Source: Crambe crambe (Eukaryota > Porifera > Demospongiae > Poecilosclerida > Crambeidae). From it: a DNA stretch of 64,000 nucleotides. The stretch is taken from the NCBI GenBank assembly GCA_963924555.1, contig OZ004581.1, forward strand, positions 3,348,001-3,412,000, in the 5' to 3' direction. Positions 44,801-56,116 of the stretch are shown here, one piece after another (position 1 is the first letter of the stretch; the number at the start of each line of letters is the position of its first letter). Under the pieces are notes generated by a model, which was given only the letters and a program-made list of their open reading frames with translations, was not told where the DNA came from and did not search any database. The position numbers and the translations under genes were made by a program.

Positions 44801-47127
44801 GTCCCTTTTCCACCACTTAATTTATTTGTCAGTGAAATTTATTTGTCAGTGAATGGAAAATGAAGTAGCTAGCTATACAATGTTGGTACTAAATATTGGT
44901 CTCTCTGAAAATTATGATAGTTATTAAAAAATAGCAACAAGTTTACAGTTTGTGTGACACAAAATCATTAACTGCAGACTGATCACATAACTTACCAGAT
45001 GTTGCAAGCTGTACTGTACTTTATAAAATTATGTTGTTCATAATTGCTATAGGCTTTTGCAAACTGTGGGCATGATCAATAACAAGACGACCAACACTTT
45101 CAATGCAGCTAATGGTGGTCATGCAAAGATTGAACTCATAGGAGAAAGATAATATTGTGATTTTCCCCTATGATAGTTAAAATAATAAACCAAAAAACAC
45201 TTTTTTGTATTTCTCAGTTATGATAAATACATTATCAATTTCATTATCTGCTGTGAGTAAATAAACAGGTAATATTGATTCCACTAAATGAAGTCATAGT
45301 AGACAAATGGCATACCAAGTTAGACATAGCTAATATAATTTCACATAATAGTCTATGCACCTAGCCTTAAAATTAAAATTTAATGACAATTGATAATGGA
45401 AATTTACTATAGACAGTAGCTACAACTCATAGCTTGACAGTCTGATAGTTCTGACATCGTCTTGTACAAGGCAAATAACTGAGGGTTCAAATGTCAAAAA
45501 ATGGCTCTCTCTCACTTTGGTAGCTATAATAGCTAGCTAGCTAGTAAGCTAATTTCCAGCAATACAAAGTGGCAGTCATAAAAATTTATGGGACTAAAAT
45601 CAAAAGAGATTTTTTTAGAGGGTTCGAATGGTGTGTTGAAACCAGCAACAAGAAATAAGTGATGGCTACAATCTATAATCATAATTATGACCTGTATGTT
45701 TACATAGCTACATTATGGAATAGCTACCAAGAGGTTTTATTACTGTCCACTTCAATGTACATTACAACATTTAGATTATCTGGTGCATGTTGAAAATTAA
45801 ACAACCAAGTAGCTAAAATAATCTTTCATATTGGCCTACATACCAAGCTCTCTGAGTCTTTCCTCTCTTAGCTAGCTACTACATGCAAAATACATTTTTC
45901 CTCAATTTATAATTAACTTTGCACACATGCATGCAGGCTGCATTGCATCTTTATGATGAGCATAAGCAAGACATGGTCGACATAGCTAAGTGCCAGGCCC
46001 CTATAGACATAATATACAAACCTGTTCTGTCATGATCTCATGGAACTATAAATAATATCATGAAAGCATTTCATAGATACATGTAAAGTAATACAAACCA
46101 CTACAAGCATTAAATGATAAGGTTGAGGGGTTACACTTTGCATAGGAAAGTCATGGTGAATTATTAATTTTATGCAGCAATAATTTTTATTCCACAATAT
46201 CTATGGATACCAAACATGCCAGCTCCTTTAATACAAAAACGGCTGAACAGTGTCCTTAATATGAACATCTATTAAGTGAGCATCCACCCATATCTGGCGT
46301 ATATGCTTGAGTTCTGTTTATATTATTAAAGTGAGCTGATGGATGCATTTAACTATAGCTACAACAGTAGTCCTGGTTTTATAGCTCCAAAGAAAGCATC
46401 CCATGATTGCAAATTTTTCATGATGGAATTGATTTTCCATGTGTGAAAGTTCAATAATATCATGGAATCCCTCTTGCTCTTACTAAGGAATTCGTAGGAG
46501 AAACAAGATTGATTCCTATGTTTCAATTCTAATATGGCATCTAGCTGTGCTTGTTTCCTACTAGCTACACCATGTAGCTGACAAGATTGATTCCTATGTT
46601 TCAATTCTAATATGGCATCTAGCTGTGCTTGTTTCCTACTAGCTACACCATGTAGCTACCAGTAGCTCTTCCTATTAGGCCTGAATCACTGTTCAAAATT
46701 AAGTTCACTTGATCTGAGCTAGCCTACAGCTACAGCTAGCTAATAAGTTGAAGCAATTTCTTACCTGACTGTCCATCATGAGATAGTGTAATGTGTATCC
46801 AGGTAGGAAACCTGGATCATCATTCATCTGATCAAGAGCTAGTTGAACTCCTGGTATTGCTCCACTGCTCCTGAAAGATCCTCCAAAGGAGAACATGACA
46901 GCAAGGTAGAGTGGACAAGTGCTGTTCTCACTTGGTTGACAGCTTTTCTGATCTCTGGTGATGTCCACTGGAGGGTAAATATGCTTGTAAGGTCCATTGT
47001 ATAAATCTTCTCCATAAGTGTATCTGCTTTCCTGTGCCTGCACCACAAGCAAGAGCTGAAATCCACAGAAAAAAAGAAACGAATAGAAAAACATGCTGCC
47101 TCTAGTAGCTACCCGCTGTGTTGGCAA
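35510..47127 (-). CDS. GABA-B-type class C G-protein-coupled receptor, 16 exons
   Basis: Phase-consistent exons: 47127-46765, 42334-42197, 41743-41573, 40901-40800, 40469-40404, 39924-39706, 39531-39396, 39221-39064, 38941-38866, 38721-38605, 38234-38090, 37904-37778, 37286-37176, 36950-36798, 36604-36281, 35767-35510. They give about 887 residues. A signal peptide (MFFYSFLFFCGFQLLLVVQA) precedes the ligand-binding Venus flytrap lobes (exons 1-10: VQLALDQMNDDPGF, SGCSVASEATAELAPFYNL, LEGWYAKNWWVG). Exons 11-15 hold seven membrane helices, with the GABA-B hallmarks IVRLSSPNLNLLVG, LGILYGYKMLLQ and VKIKGLNDAKYI. The family couples to Gi/o proteins at the plasma membrane. The cysteine-rich domain of glutamate receptors is absent, as in GABA-B. 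The last exon is read through to TGA at 35510; a splice at GAG|GTAAAA (35603) to an unseen exon is possible. The ligand is unknown. Confidence 0.9.
38803..38830. repeat. Poly-C tract in receptor intron 9
   Basis: A C run of about 28 bases lies between exons 9 and 10 and may be unreliable in length. Confidence 0.9.
40590..40785. repeat. Tandem duplication in receptor intron 4
   Basis: The segment CTGTAAAATAACATTTCTTTG ... TAAGCATAGCTACAAG occurs twice in a row, with a small internal difference (TTAGCTATG versus TTATG). The unit is about 95-100 bases. Confidence 0.85.
41791..42073. mobile_element. 283-bp MITE in receptor intron 2
   Basis: The left end CATAGATGTAGATAAGG and the reverse complement of the right end, CAGGGGTGTAGATAACC, share most positions. 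CTGAA flanks both sides (41786-41790 and 42074-42078), a 5-base target duplication. It is non-coding and lies entirely within intron 2. Confidence 0.7.
43262..43384. mobile_element. Foldback MITE
   Basis: Left arm ATAGTGAAATTTTTTCGTGG ... CATGGTTTTG pairs with CAAAACCACAAATCCATG ... CACGAAAATATCGTGCTAT. The arms of about 45 bases surround a short loop. A diverged relative is at about 60895-60995. Confidence 0.75.
46503..46658. repeat. 78-bp perfect tandem duplication
   Basis: ACAAGATTGATTCCTATG begins at 46503 and 46581; the two units are essentially identical, implying a recent event. It lies in receptor intron 1, near its 5' end. Confidence 0.95.
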
Positions 47128-47164
47128 CTACCAAGCTATAGTTTTATCAAAAGTATTCTTACTT

Positions 47165-47260
47165 ATTTATGCGCTTGGTCGTACCCAGGCGCGCTCTCGA
47201 GCTTCCGCGATCGATGCGCGCGCGAGCGCCCTAGCCTCGCGCCTGCGCAGATGTATAGTG
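47165..47260. promoter_or_regulatory. CpG-dense block upstream of the receptor gene
   Basis: This is the densest CpG cluster in the window (GGCGCGCTCTCGAGCTTCC, GATGCGCGCGCGAGCGCC), lying 40-130 bases upstream of the receptor's first ATG in an otherwise AT-rich region. It is a likely promoter core. A minus-strand donor-like ATCGAG|GTAAGG at about 47350-47361 could mark an untranslated first exon. Confidence 0.45.
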
Positions 47261-47299
47261 TATAATGTATAGATGTATAGTGTTCAGTTAACTATAGTC

Positions 47300-49540
47300 A
47301 CTAAATAGCTACTGTAAACATAAGACTAAGCAATAATAGTATAGTACCTTACCTCGATAGCAAGGTGCGTGATGTACAGCTCACCGGATATTTGGAGGGT
47401 GTGCTGGATTCTGGTGACTGCAGCTTGCTGATATTAGAGCTTGGTAATTCCTCCCCAAATACAAGTTACACAGCATGGCTACAATCGCATTACCCATGGC
47501 CTTATTCCAATTTCACCATAAAAGCTCGCTCTCTTAAAAATAACTATGGATAGCATTAACAAAAAAACAAAAACAAAAAAAAAAACAAAAAAAAACAACA
47601 AACTAGCTACTGTAGCTATGTGATAGCTATTGATGCCAAGAACAGAAATATGATTACTGCCAGCCCAACATAGAAAGATTCTCTAACTTTCGTATCGCAG
47701 GGATTCCCGCCACTGTATAGTGCATGCAAAAAATAAGATCTTCACTGTTCAGTATAACTCCTATAATAATACCTGCAAAAAATAAATACCAAATGATAAT
47801 ACGTGCCGAGGCATCCAGTTTTTAAAAGACTAACTTCCTTGTTGGGATTTAGTGTATGTACTGACTGACTGACTATTACAGATTCAATGGTTTCTTCCTT
47901 CACTCCTGTCATGGCTGCATGCTAGTAATTTTTGCTTCATAGTTTAATACTCCACTCTCATTCATAATAATGTCATTTTTTGCAGCTATAGAGATTAGCT
48001 ACCCACTATAATTATAGTTTGTGGCACAGCTATAATGAGTTACCTACACCCTTGTACTTTGCAGCTAGAAAAATTAATATTGAAGAATAATTATACTAGC
48101 TATAGGCTAGCTTTTAAAATTACTGCAAAAACAAGATTGTTATTTTGCTTATATGATTTGAAATATCTGTCAAAATGACACTTTTTGGTGAAGTGAATAA
48201 TAACAAAACTGTTTGGCTATTTCAACGATGATTAGTCTTACCTAATAGGTACAGCAGTATAGCAATACTACAGTGGAACCTCTCAATAGCATTTTGTCCA
48301 TTGTAGAGAGGTGTCCTTTGTACAGAGGTCATAATAATTGGTCTGTCCATGCATTGTCTCCAGAGAGTCCTTTATTCAGGGGTTCCACTGTATCGTCTAA
48401 TAATTCTTTTTCCACAAAATGTAAGAACCTGTAGCTGTCACCTCCCTACATCTCATTGTGTTTCCCAAAATATTACGCTTGAGAGCTTCTACAGAAATAA
48501 TACCGAAGTATAAAGGGATTATTATGAAGTTTGATTATAGTGTCGTTGCTACAGGTGAATTGGGTCTGGGTAAGCTAGCTATCCAGTGCTGACTGTAAGA
48601 TGCATTCTGCAATTAGAAAACTTCTCAATCCCAGACCCTTTACCACAAGGGAAGGAAGCCAATGCATGATCTTGTTTCAACTTGCCAACGCTTTCGTGGC
48701 AGGCACATCATAATACATCATGGCTCTAAAATCATTTGCTTGTTTGGGCTTTTTTATGCATGCTTGTACTCTTGTTTTGTTGTTGTTTTTTGTTGTTTGT
48801 GAGTAGCTACATGTGTACTTACTGAAAGAAAGTCCCACAGACTTTTCCAAAATTCTTGATATGTAGTTATAACATGCCTAGCTATTAAACTTTTAATGTG
48901 TGCACACGAGGATGATGTGATATTGCACCAAGTGTGCCTCATTAAAAGACGCAAAGTTAGTCGTCATAACTGCATGTTTTATTGCGTCACATGACTTGGG
49001 TCTAATCAGATATCAGTTGGTCCTTATTAACATGATGAACACTCTTGTGTCTCACCATACTCTTTCTTTTATAGTACCTAGCACATTTGGTTTCAGTGGT
49101 TTTAAAGAATGTCATTTTTAATAATATTCAAAAAAAATTAATGACTGAGATTTTCCTATTTGAAACCCAATAGCTAGCTACAACTAGTGAAATGCCAAAG
49201 TGTATAAAAGAAGACATTCAGTTCCTGTTGTACTGTAAACGCTTGGGACTGAGGCTGGAAGGTCATAGTCCTGATGCATGGATCTTTCCACTAGGCTCCT
49301 ATGACATTGTACCTTCAGCACATTCCTCAAGCGTGCAATGCCAGAGTAGCTATCTTGAGTATTATACCTATAGCTATGTATATATTTCAATCCCAAACAA
49401 GAGAATCTCGTTATAGCTGTTCCTTTTTTATAGGAATGGTCACATCAGATGCTCATTGAATGCTCGCTTACTCGTTGTCAAGTATTGCACATTGCCCTAG
49501 CACCATTATTATTTATGTAATACAATTATGGCCACACATA
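47300..49540. other. Intergenic interval
   Basis: No supported gene. There is an A-rich run at 47555-47600. The plus-strand frame 47365-47553 is open but unsupported. Confidence 0.5.
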
Positions 49541-49544
49541 AAAT

Positions 49545-50759
49545 TTAAAGTGGTTCTGTTGTTGTGATGTGTGGGCTGGATTCTAAATCATAAGAAGTTG
49601 GAGCATTGGTGGTGGTATCTTCATCACAATTGTTCTCACTGGAAGCTTCAGAAATAACAGCACAAAACACTGTACAGCACTTGGATTTCTCATGCTGACA
49701 ACAACTTCTGATACACTTTTTGGGAAGTTTCTTTAGTGCAGAGCTTTCAAAATAACAACAACACAGCATATTCATAAATGGCTTCCTAACATCACGAATG
49801 AGTGTGGCCTCCAGTATGGGGTGAATCACTACCTGGGCCTCAAACAATACCAGTGCTATTGCCTGATAAACAGTTGTGACTTCTGTAAATATAAGTAGAA
49901 ATACAAGTATTATCATAGGCAGCCATGATATGAGGCTGGATATTATGAGACCTCCAAACACCTTAATCATATGAAATTGCTTCTTCTTACGTATCTGCTT
50001 CATTTTTTTATGGAAATCTTTATCTCTGTGGTTATTTGCCACACTTCTAGCAGTGTAGACTCGTCGAATGGTCTTTTGTACTATGTAGACCACCCACACA
50101 TTGCACACTAGCAATACAATTAGAGGCAATCCCATCACTATTGCCATCACCAGAAAAGTGGCAATGAGTGGAATATTTAGTACGCATGCTGCAAATGGAC
50201 GGTAGAAAAATACTTTATCGTGTATTGTAGAAAAATCGAAGAGAGGTATCATTGCAATGAGCAAGACGAATAGCCATAGTAATGATATGGCTATAAGTAT
50301 CTTGGGTATCGTGACTATCCTTTTATAGTGAAGAGGCTTATAAAAGTAGAAAAATCGATCAAAAGATAGAAAAGTCAAGCCATAAATCAACAAAATTGGG
50401 AAAATTGGATCCAGTAATCCAAGTTTGCATGAATTACACCTCATCAAATCATTACTTCCAAGAATAAATTCTCCAGCAGCTCCAACCACTATGTGAATGG
50501 GAAGAATAATAATATATAGAAGATCAATGAAAGCCAAATTCAAGAGAAGTACGATGGTGGGCTGTTTGTAGAGCTTTTCTTTGACTATAGTCACAATCAC
50601 CATCAAGTTCCATGGCAGACCAATGAGGAGAATGAGGGTTTTAAAGATTGCCAATACCACACCACTGGCTCTGAAGTCATCTCCAAGCTGCCACATTTCA
50701 TCAGTGGTACCATTTTCACTGGCATTCTTGCAAAAAGATATAAAAGTTGCTGTGTCCAT
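49545..50759 (-). CDS. Rhodopsin-like (class A) orphan GPCR, single exon
   Basis: The intronless frame of 404 residues has two N-glycosylation sites near the N-terminus (NAS, NGT). Seven hydrophobic helices follow at roughly 34-58, 68-92, 108-133, 150-172, 190-225, 265-290 and 295-315. Class A landmarks: LPWNLMV in helix 1, NLAFIDLLY with the helix-2 Asp, a Cys before helix 3, DRF in place of DRY, SWLP in helix 6. Helix 7 reads HPILEATLI where NPxxY is expected, followed by a helix-8 RDVRKPF and a Cys-rich tail suitable for palmitoylation. It should act at the cell surface through G proteins; the ligand is unknown. Two relics at 53.3 and 54.1 kb show a local family. Confidence 0.9.
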   Translation of the reverse strand: MDTATFISFCKNASENGTTDEMWQLGDDFRASGVVLAIFKTLILLIGLPWNLMVIVTIVKEKLYKQPTIVLLLNLAFIDLLYIIILPIHIVVGAAGEFILGSNDLMRCNSCKLGLLDPIFPILLIYGLTFLSFDRFFYFYKPLHYKRIVTIPKILIAISLLWLFVLLIAMIPLFDFSTIHDKVFFYRPFAACVLNIPLIATFLVMAIVMGLPLIVLLVCNVWVVYIVQKTIRRVYTARSVANNHRDKDFHKKMKQIRKKKQFHMIKVFGGLIISSLISWLPMIILVFLLIFTEVTTVYQAIALVLFEAQVVIHPILEATLIRDVRKPFMNMLCCCYFESSALKKLPKKCIRSCCQHEKSKCCTVFCAVISEASSENNCDEDTTTNAPTSYDLESSPHITTTEPL

Positions 50760-53250
50760 CTAGTTATTTGAAGCTATACTAGCTAGAACAGTTCAACCTG
50801 TCCAATTTCAGTCTAAATGTCAAAATCTATTTCTCAATTAGTACAGCTAATAGCTAACTATTAGTACAGCTAATAGCTAACTATTAGTACAGCTAATAAC
50901 TAACTAACTAGCTATACCTTCTATGTATCCTCTATAACCTGATATTCATGCAGTCTGTTGCTACTACTACTATTTCAATGCAGTACAATACAGGGCTGCA
51001 CCAGCACTACTAGGACAAATAATAAACACTTTTGTTTACTATCAGAACGGAATAGTGAAAATGAACACTATATGGGTTTATTTACACAGCAGTCACATGT
51101 CAGCTGTCGATCCACACCGTGTACTTGATGCCATGCTATTAAATTAGGCTTTGCTCAATTAATTTCAGGTTGTTTAATAGCTGTTGTTCATAACCCTTTA
51201 GCCAATGATTAGCTAACACTCCCCCACAGCTTATAGAGTGCATGGTTTATACTAAATCTATACAAGTCATGGTCTCCATTGAAACCTTAAATTTAAGATG
51301 CGGGAGTTGTAGCTATAGGTATCCAGAGCTGGAGCCAGCTCATTTGTAGTGGTACGGCCATGCATAGCTACCATTTGGGGGGGAAGCCCTCCAGTAAAAT
51401 TTAATGTTATTGATTGGTATGATCTAGGCAATACCATGTACTAACTTATAAGTCATTGTTATTATTCAAATTCCATACACACACATGCATGTACACACAC
51501 AAAACAAACTCTGAATGGTGGTACGGCCACGGCCGTACCAGCCCGCTGCCATAGCAGTGCCTCCGGCCATGGTATCCTAATACCTATCAAGGGGTGGTCA
51601 CTCCAATACGCACTGTACTGACACCCGCGACCGGGGTCAAGATTCTTGACCACTAATTTTAGGCCTTGACCCTTGACCTTGTCCTAAAATGTACCTTGAT
51701 CCTTGACCTAAATAATCATTATGTGTATCTAGTCTCAAGCCACGCCCCCTAAAATTATTAATGCATCTGCAAATATTATGGAAGACTTCTGGCAAGTGCA
51801 GAGGGTATGCAGATAGGATATAATGGCAAATAAGAAGTGTAGTCAACTGCATTGGTGAGAGGAGTTCTTCATTCCTGAAGATTGGCCACCTTGTAGCAGA
51901 AGTTGCACAGTTCCTGCACACTCTTCATAGAATTATATGATAAATAATTATAGCTGGATAGTGAGATATTTAATGTTATTTGCTCAGTCGTATAGCATTT
52001 AAGCCAAACTCTCAATCACCTGGGAATGGATATCGTGTAATGGATGTACATATCTCTTTATTAATGGGCACTTGGACGACCTCAAACATCTAAAACAGTG
52101 CCTAACCAAGAAGTCATCTAGCTACCAGTATACCCAACCAACATTTACAGTCTGGACCCTTTGACAAACACAAACTATATAACAATGAACATATATAATC
52201 TGGTTTGCTAGTCAGCTTTCTAGACACTCTATCTGGTCTTCTGTAGAGCTGCAATTTAACAATATTCGTTCATAAGGTAAGTCAGGGTAATTCTGAATAC
52301 TTTTTGGGGAAAATGGTTATTTCTGACAGGGAGCAGATAGAAACATGCTGTAAAGTGCAGATGAAAGTTGAATCTTTTCTCTAACTAGCAGTGAAAGTTT
52401 CATAGATTAAATTATTGCGGATAATTTATTATAGAGCCAAGAATAAAGGCAATCAAAAATTGGTTGGTTGGGGTAATTCCGAATGATTGTTGTGTCCACA
52501 CAAAACATAAAGCTGCTTAGCCTTACAACTTGCTTTTCAAAACTTCATCTCTAGTGCCACCTTCAGAGGGCTAGATCAATCACTCATCATTGTCTGATTC
52601 TGCTGATAATCTCCAGTAAGTTTTAGGAAGTTCAAAAATCAAGGGGCATTATTCAGAGTTAACTAGCCTCAGTGCACAAGAAGCTTGATCTTCAAGAGTT
52701 GTTGTAAAGATAGAGCAATTAGGAGTAGCTTTATGTGTATCAAGTTTGAGCTTGAAACTTCTCTTCCTTTTGAAGTAACCTCAGGTATTCAGAATTACCC
52801 TGTATTCAGACGTACCTTATTCATTGAGAATATCACTTTGAATGTTACTTGGAAGTTCCCAAGTGTTTTCTCTAACGATAACTTTGTAAACTGCAGCTGT
52901 TACGATAAGAATTTATGCGCATGCGTCAATTTAATCTACCCCTTTGAATCCCAATTTGACCGACTGAATAGCCGTTGACCGCTTGACTGTCACTGATTTT
53001 GGGCTTGACCTTACCCCTTGCCTATATACGTGTGAAGTTGTAGGTAAATGGTCGACAAACGTAAACAAAGCTGCCTCATTTCTGCATATGCGCATCATCG
53101 CAAAAAAAGCGGTTGGTAAAGGGTCGAACACGCCAATACTATACTGTACTGTACTGTAGCTGCATGCTGCTGCTATGTGTATGTCTTCGACCCTTTACCG
53201 GTACCATATAGTATTTCCCCCTCCCCCCCCCCTCCTCCCCCAAAGGGGGA
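50760..53250. other. Intergenic interval
   Basis: Holds a three-copy short repeat (ATTAGTACAGCTAATAGCTA, 50839-50905) and a palindrome GGTACGGCCACGGCCGTACC at 51521-51540. A TTGACC-rich stretch (51640-51710) and a mixed C-rich run at 53217-53240 are also present. No gene was supported. Confidence 0.5.
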
Positions 53251-53257
53251 AAAAACA

Positions 53258-53372
53258 GTCCAAGTGTTTGCATGAATTGCACCTCATCTTCCAAGAATAA
53301 ATTCTCCAGTAGCTATGGGAAGAGTCATTAAAGAATAGATCAACGAAACTCGAATCAAGAGGAGTAGGAATT
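53258..53372 (-). pseudogene. Relic of the class A GPCR (helix 2-3 region)
   Basis: The sequence aligns in the same orientation with 50420-50545 of the intact receptor: TGCATGAATTGCACCTCATC, CCAAGAATAAATTCTCCAG and GATCAACGAAA, with deletions. The frame is destroyed. Confidence 0.8.
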
Positions 53373-53989
53373 GGGTCATACACACAATATTATCTTGCAA
53401 GCCAAGCATTCTCTGGTGAGTGTACTTTCAAGCCAGAATTTCCATTTTGCTGGTGATAAATGAAGTATTTTTCTCCAGCAAACCTTTCTATTCTGTTCAG
53501 CTAGGTACCATACATTGTTGCTTCATTCCCAGGCACAGAATTTTGTGGTACAGCATAAACTCTACCTTCATGCCACGTTTGGTTGTTTTTCTCATCTTGT
53601 AAGATCACTGCATGGACTTGGTCTTCCTATAATAGCTGCATGCAGCATTAGAGTACCTTTGAGAATGGGCTGCACCAGTCGATAAAGCACTAGCTATAGC
53701 TATAAACACCTTTGCTACATGCACGATCAGAAGTGAATAATACATAGTATATGATCAGAATCCCCCCTATAAGGCCACTACTGTGATATCCATAATGACA
53801 TGTACTTGTACAATTAGCTAGCTATCTAGTAGGTGATTAATTCCTCTATAGCTAATTATACTGAATTGAAATGTAGTAGCTAGCTAGTAGTAACACCAAA
53901 GACTAAGTAAAAAAGTCTTATAGAGGATGCATGAAAGCTAAGGTATAGCTAGCTAGCTAGTTAGCTAGTGAGTATAGATTTATTATACA

Positions 53990-54192
53990 TTTAGCTAGAC
54001 TGAAATTGGACAGGTTCTAGTGTGTATACCAATGGTACCAATCACTGATGTAATGTGGTAGCTTGGAGATGATTTCTGAGCCAGTGATATGGTATTGGGC
54101 ATCATTCAAATTCTATTGGTCTGCCGTGGAACATGATGGTGATTTAACTGTGGTCAAAGAGAAACTATACAAACAGCCTATCATCGAGGCAA
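53990..54192 (+). pseudogene. Relic of the class A GPCR (5' flank and helix 1 region), inverted
   Basis: On the plus strand, AGACTGAAATTGGACAGGTT (53998) matches the receptor's upstream flank. TGGTAGCTTGGAGATGA through GAAACTATACAAACAGCC matches its first 70 codons, including the VKEKLYKQP segment. Deletions and stops break it. Its orientation is opposite to both the intact gene and the 53.3 kb relic. Confidence 0.85.
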
Positions 54193-54199
54193 CTAGGGT

Positions 54200-54848
54200 A
54201 CCTGTTCAGCCAACTCATTTGTATTTCCTGTATGAAGTTATTATAAACCACATCAATGCCACATGGTGGAAGCCAGAGTGAACAATCAGTTGGGTAAATA
54301 TAAATAAGTTTCGTGAATGCTGTGGTGCGGACATGCCAATTCAGGTATGAGTTTGGCATCAAAAAAATAATCTTTAGTCTAACTAGTTGCTCTTTCCACC
54401 AAGCCACCATTGCCTGTCTCTAGCAATGTGCAGAGCTTCTTCAGTATTCACAATGAAGTCATGCCACTCTTTATTGTTGCAGTACGTTTGGCAATGCAGT
54501 ACAATTCAATTTATATGTCAGAGGTTCACATTCTCTAAGCAAAGGTGTATCACAAAACTTCTTCTATATAGCCTAGTCATCTTCCTGGTGGTGAATGAGT
54601 TTTTATACTCAGCTAAACCCATCAGCAAGGAGCCTGATTAGAGGTTTGCATGCACACCTCAGGAAATCCCCACATTGATTCAATTTACTGAGATCATATA
54701 ATTATGGTTAATGCCGAAAGCTATACAACACAGTTTCAATCAAAAAGCTTCCTTGCTTCCTTCTTTCACAGCCTATGAGCAGAATTTCTAAGTTCCTTTT
54801 GCACATAGCTATGTACTTTCTATGCAAATAGGACTTATCATTATAGTA
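54200..54848. other. Intergenic interval
   Basis: No gene was recognised. Confidence 0.5.
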
Positions 54849-55101
54849 CAGGGATGAAGAAAACAGGGGGCAGGGGGCCCTTAAATCTGAAGTAGGGGGC
54901 AGAGCTCCCCCACTTTTAACTATAAATTTTGTTTCATATGAATGCACTTTTAGCTACCATGCATTGCTATGCTCTCTAGTTTTAAGGTTGCAGATTTTCC
55001 TGGGAGGGTATCTGTAGCTACATCCTTTTAGGTTAGCCTTAGTTTGTCTTCAGCGCCCCCCCCCCCCCCCCCCCATTATTAATCAGCTGTCTCCATCCCT
55101 G
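54849..55101. mobile_element. 253-bp MITE
   Basis: The left end CAGGGATGAAGAAAACAGG and the reverse complement of the right end CAGGGATGGAGACAGCTG define imperfect TIRs. TAGTA occurs on both sides (54844-54848 and 55102-55106). It contains a poly-C run (55056-55074) and no gene. Confidence 0.75.
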
Positions 55102-55140
55102 TAGTATAACATGTTTAGCCCATCTATTAGCTCATGTGAT

Positions 55141-55271
<131 letters not shown>

Positions 55272-55591
55272 CAATTTTTTTGCAAAAAAGAAAGAAAAGA
55301 AAGTATGAGTGATCCTGGGTATAATCACAATGAATATACCTCACTCCTCCCTTGTTCGCTCAGCAACAAGTCTGCAATAATTATGGGATATAGAGCAGTA
55401 GCAGGGTGCTTAGATTATCATGGGCCTATAGCTAGCAGCCATGCATCATTCAAGGATCTTTGAATTTATGGTGCCTGACTTAAATTAGCTATTATATGGA
55501 AGCTAACACAAAAAGAAGAAAAAATAATAATAAACTAAGAGAATATTCTGTACTATAGCTAGCTAATAATACACACTAGCTAGCTATTATT

Positions 55592-55999
55592 TCAGTATAT
55601 GTGTAACTTCAGCCAAAATTTTGAACAATATTTTTGAACAATATGACAAGGAGACAAATTTCTTGAATAAACCCATTCAGTATTTGGACGTTGTCGATCA
55701 GGAAATCTGATTCTCTGAAAACCTTTAACTTGGCTCACTGCATTGAGAGCAGCTTTCTCAATAGTGCTTGCTTGATTGTCATTCACCTGCCAGTACTTGG
55801 GATTACAATGGAAGTGGAGTCGTCTTGGATTGCCAGTTTGAAGTTCACCACGTCTTCTCTCTGGGTTATTTGATCTTCCGATCTTGTAGAAGCCTGTACC
55901 AGCACCTTCCCTTAGAACATAGATGTATTGAACACCATTGGTGAAATTCACCATAAACATTCCAATGACAAGAATAATGCACAATGCCCGATACTCCAT
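55592..55999 (-). CDS. Secreted GIY-YIG (T5orf172/MUG113-like) protein, copy A
   Basis: A 135-residue intronless frame. Residues 1-22 (MEYRALCIILVIGMFMVNF, then TNG) form a typical signal peptide. The mature part is almost exactly one GIY-YIG domain: YIYVLREG as the GIY strand, FYKIGRSNNPERRRGELQTG with the YIG-like KIG and the conserved Arg, an IEKAALNAV helix holding the candidate catalytic Glu, and NTEWVY at the end. GIY-YIG enzymes cut DNA; this subfamily is common in phages and bacteria and mostly intracellular, so export is unusual. Four cysteines are present in the mature part. Compared with copy B, an extra base near the 3' end changes the last residues and extends the tail. The nearest upstream sequence is the inverted-repeat cluster at 56117-56369. 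Confidence 0.85.
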   Translation of the reverse strand: MEYRALCIILVIGMFMVNFTNGVQYIYVLREGAGTGFYKIGRSNNPERRRGELQTGNPRRLHFHCNPKYWQVNDNQASTIEKAALNAVSQVKGFQRIRFPDRQRPNTEWVYSRNLSPCHIVQKYCSKFWLKLHIY

Positions 56000-56116
56000 G
56001 GCAGAAGATAGCTAGGTCTACAAGCTAGTAACACGTTCTTTTATATGGGACCTGTACGTACGTGCGCGGCGCTTTCCTATTATTTCCGGTGCAAGAACAA
56101 TGCGAATCGAGGTTCG

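Larger units (their letters stand above)
42335..46764. other. Receptor intron 1 (4.4 kb)
   Basis: This is the largest intron of the receptor gene. It holds simple repeats (GAAA runs near 42625-42650), a foldback element at 43262-43384 and a 78-bp tandem duplication at 46503-46658. No nested gene is supported; plus-strand frames such as 43923-44147 lack any domain. Confidence 0.6.

Noticed and set aside
47365..47553. Short plus-strand frame opposite the receptor promoter, possible bidirectional gene
   Set aside because: No downstream exon, no domain, and the ATG context and stop look random.
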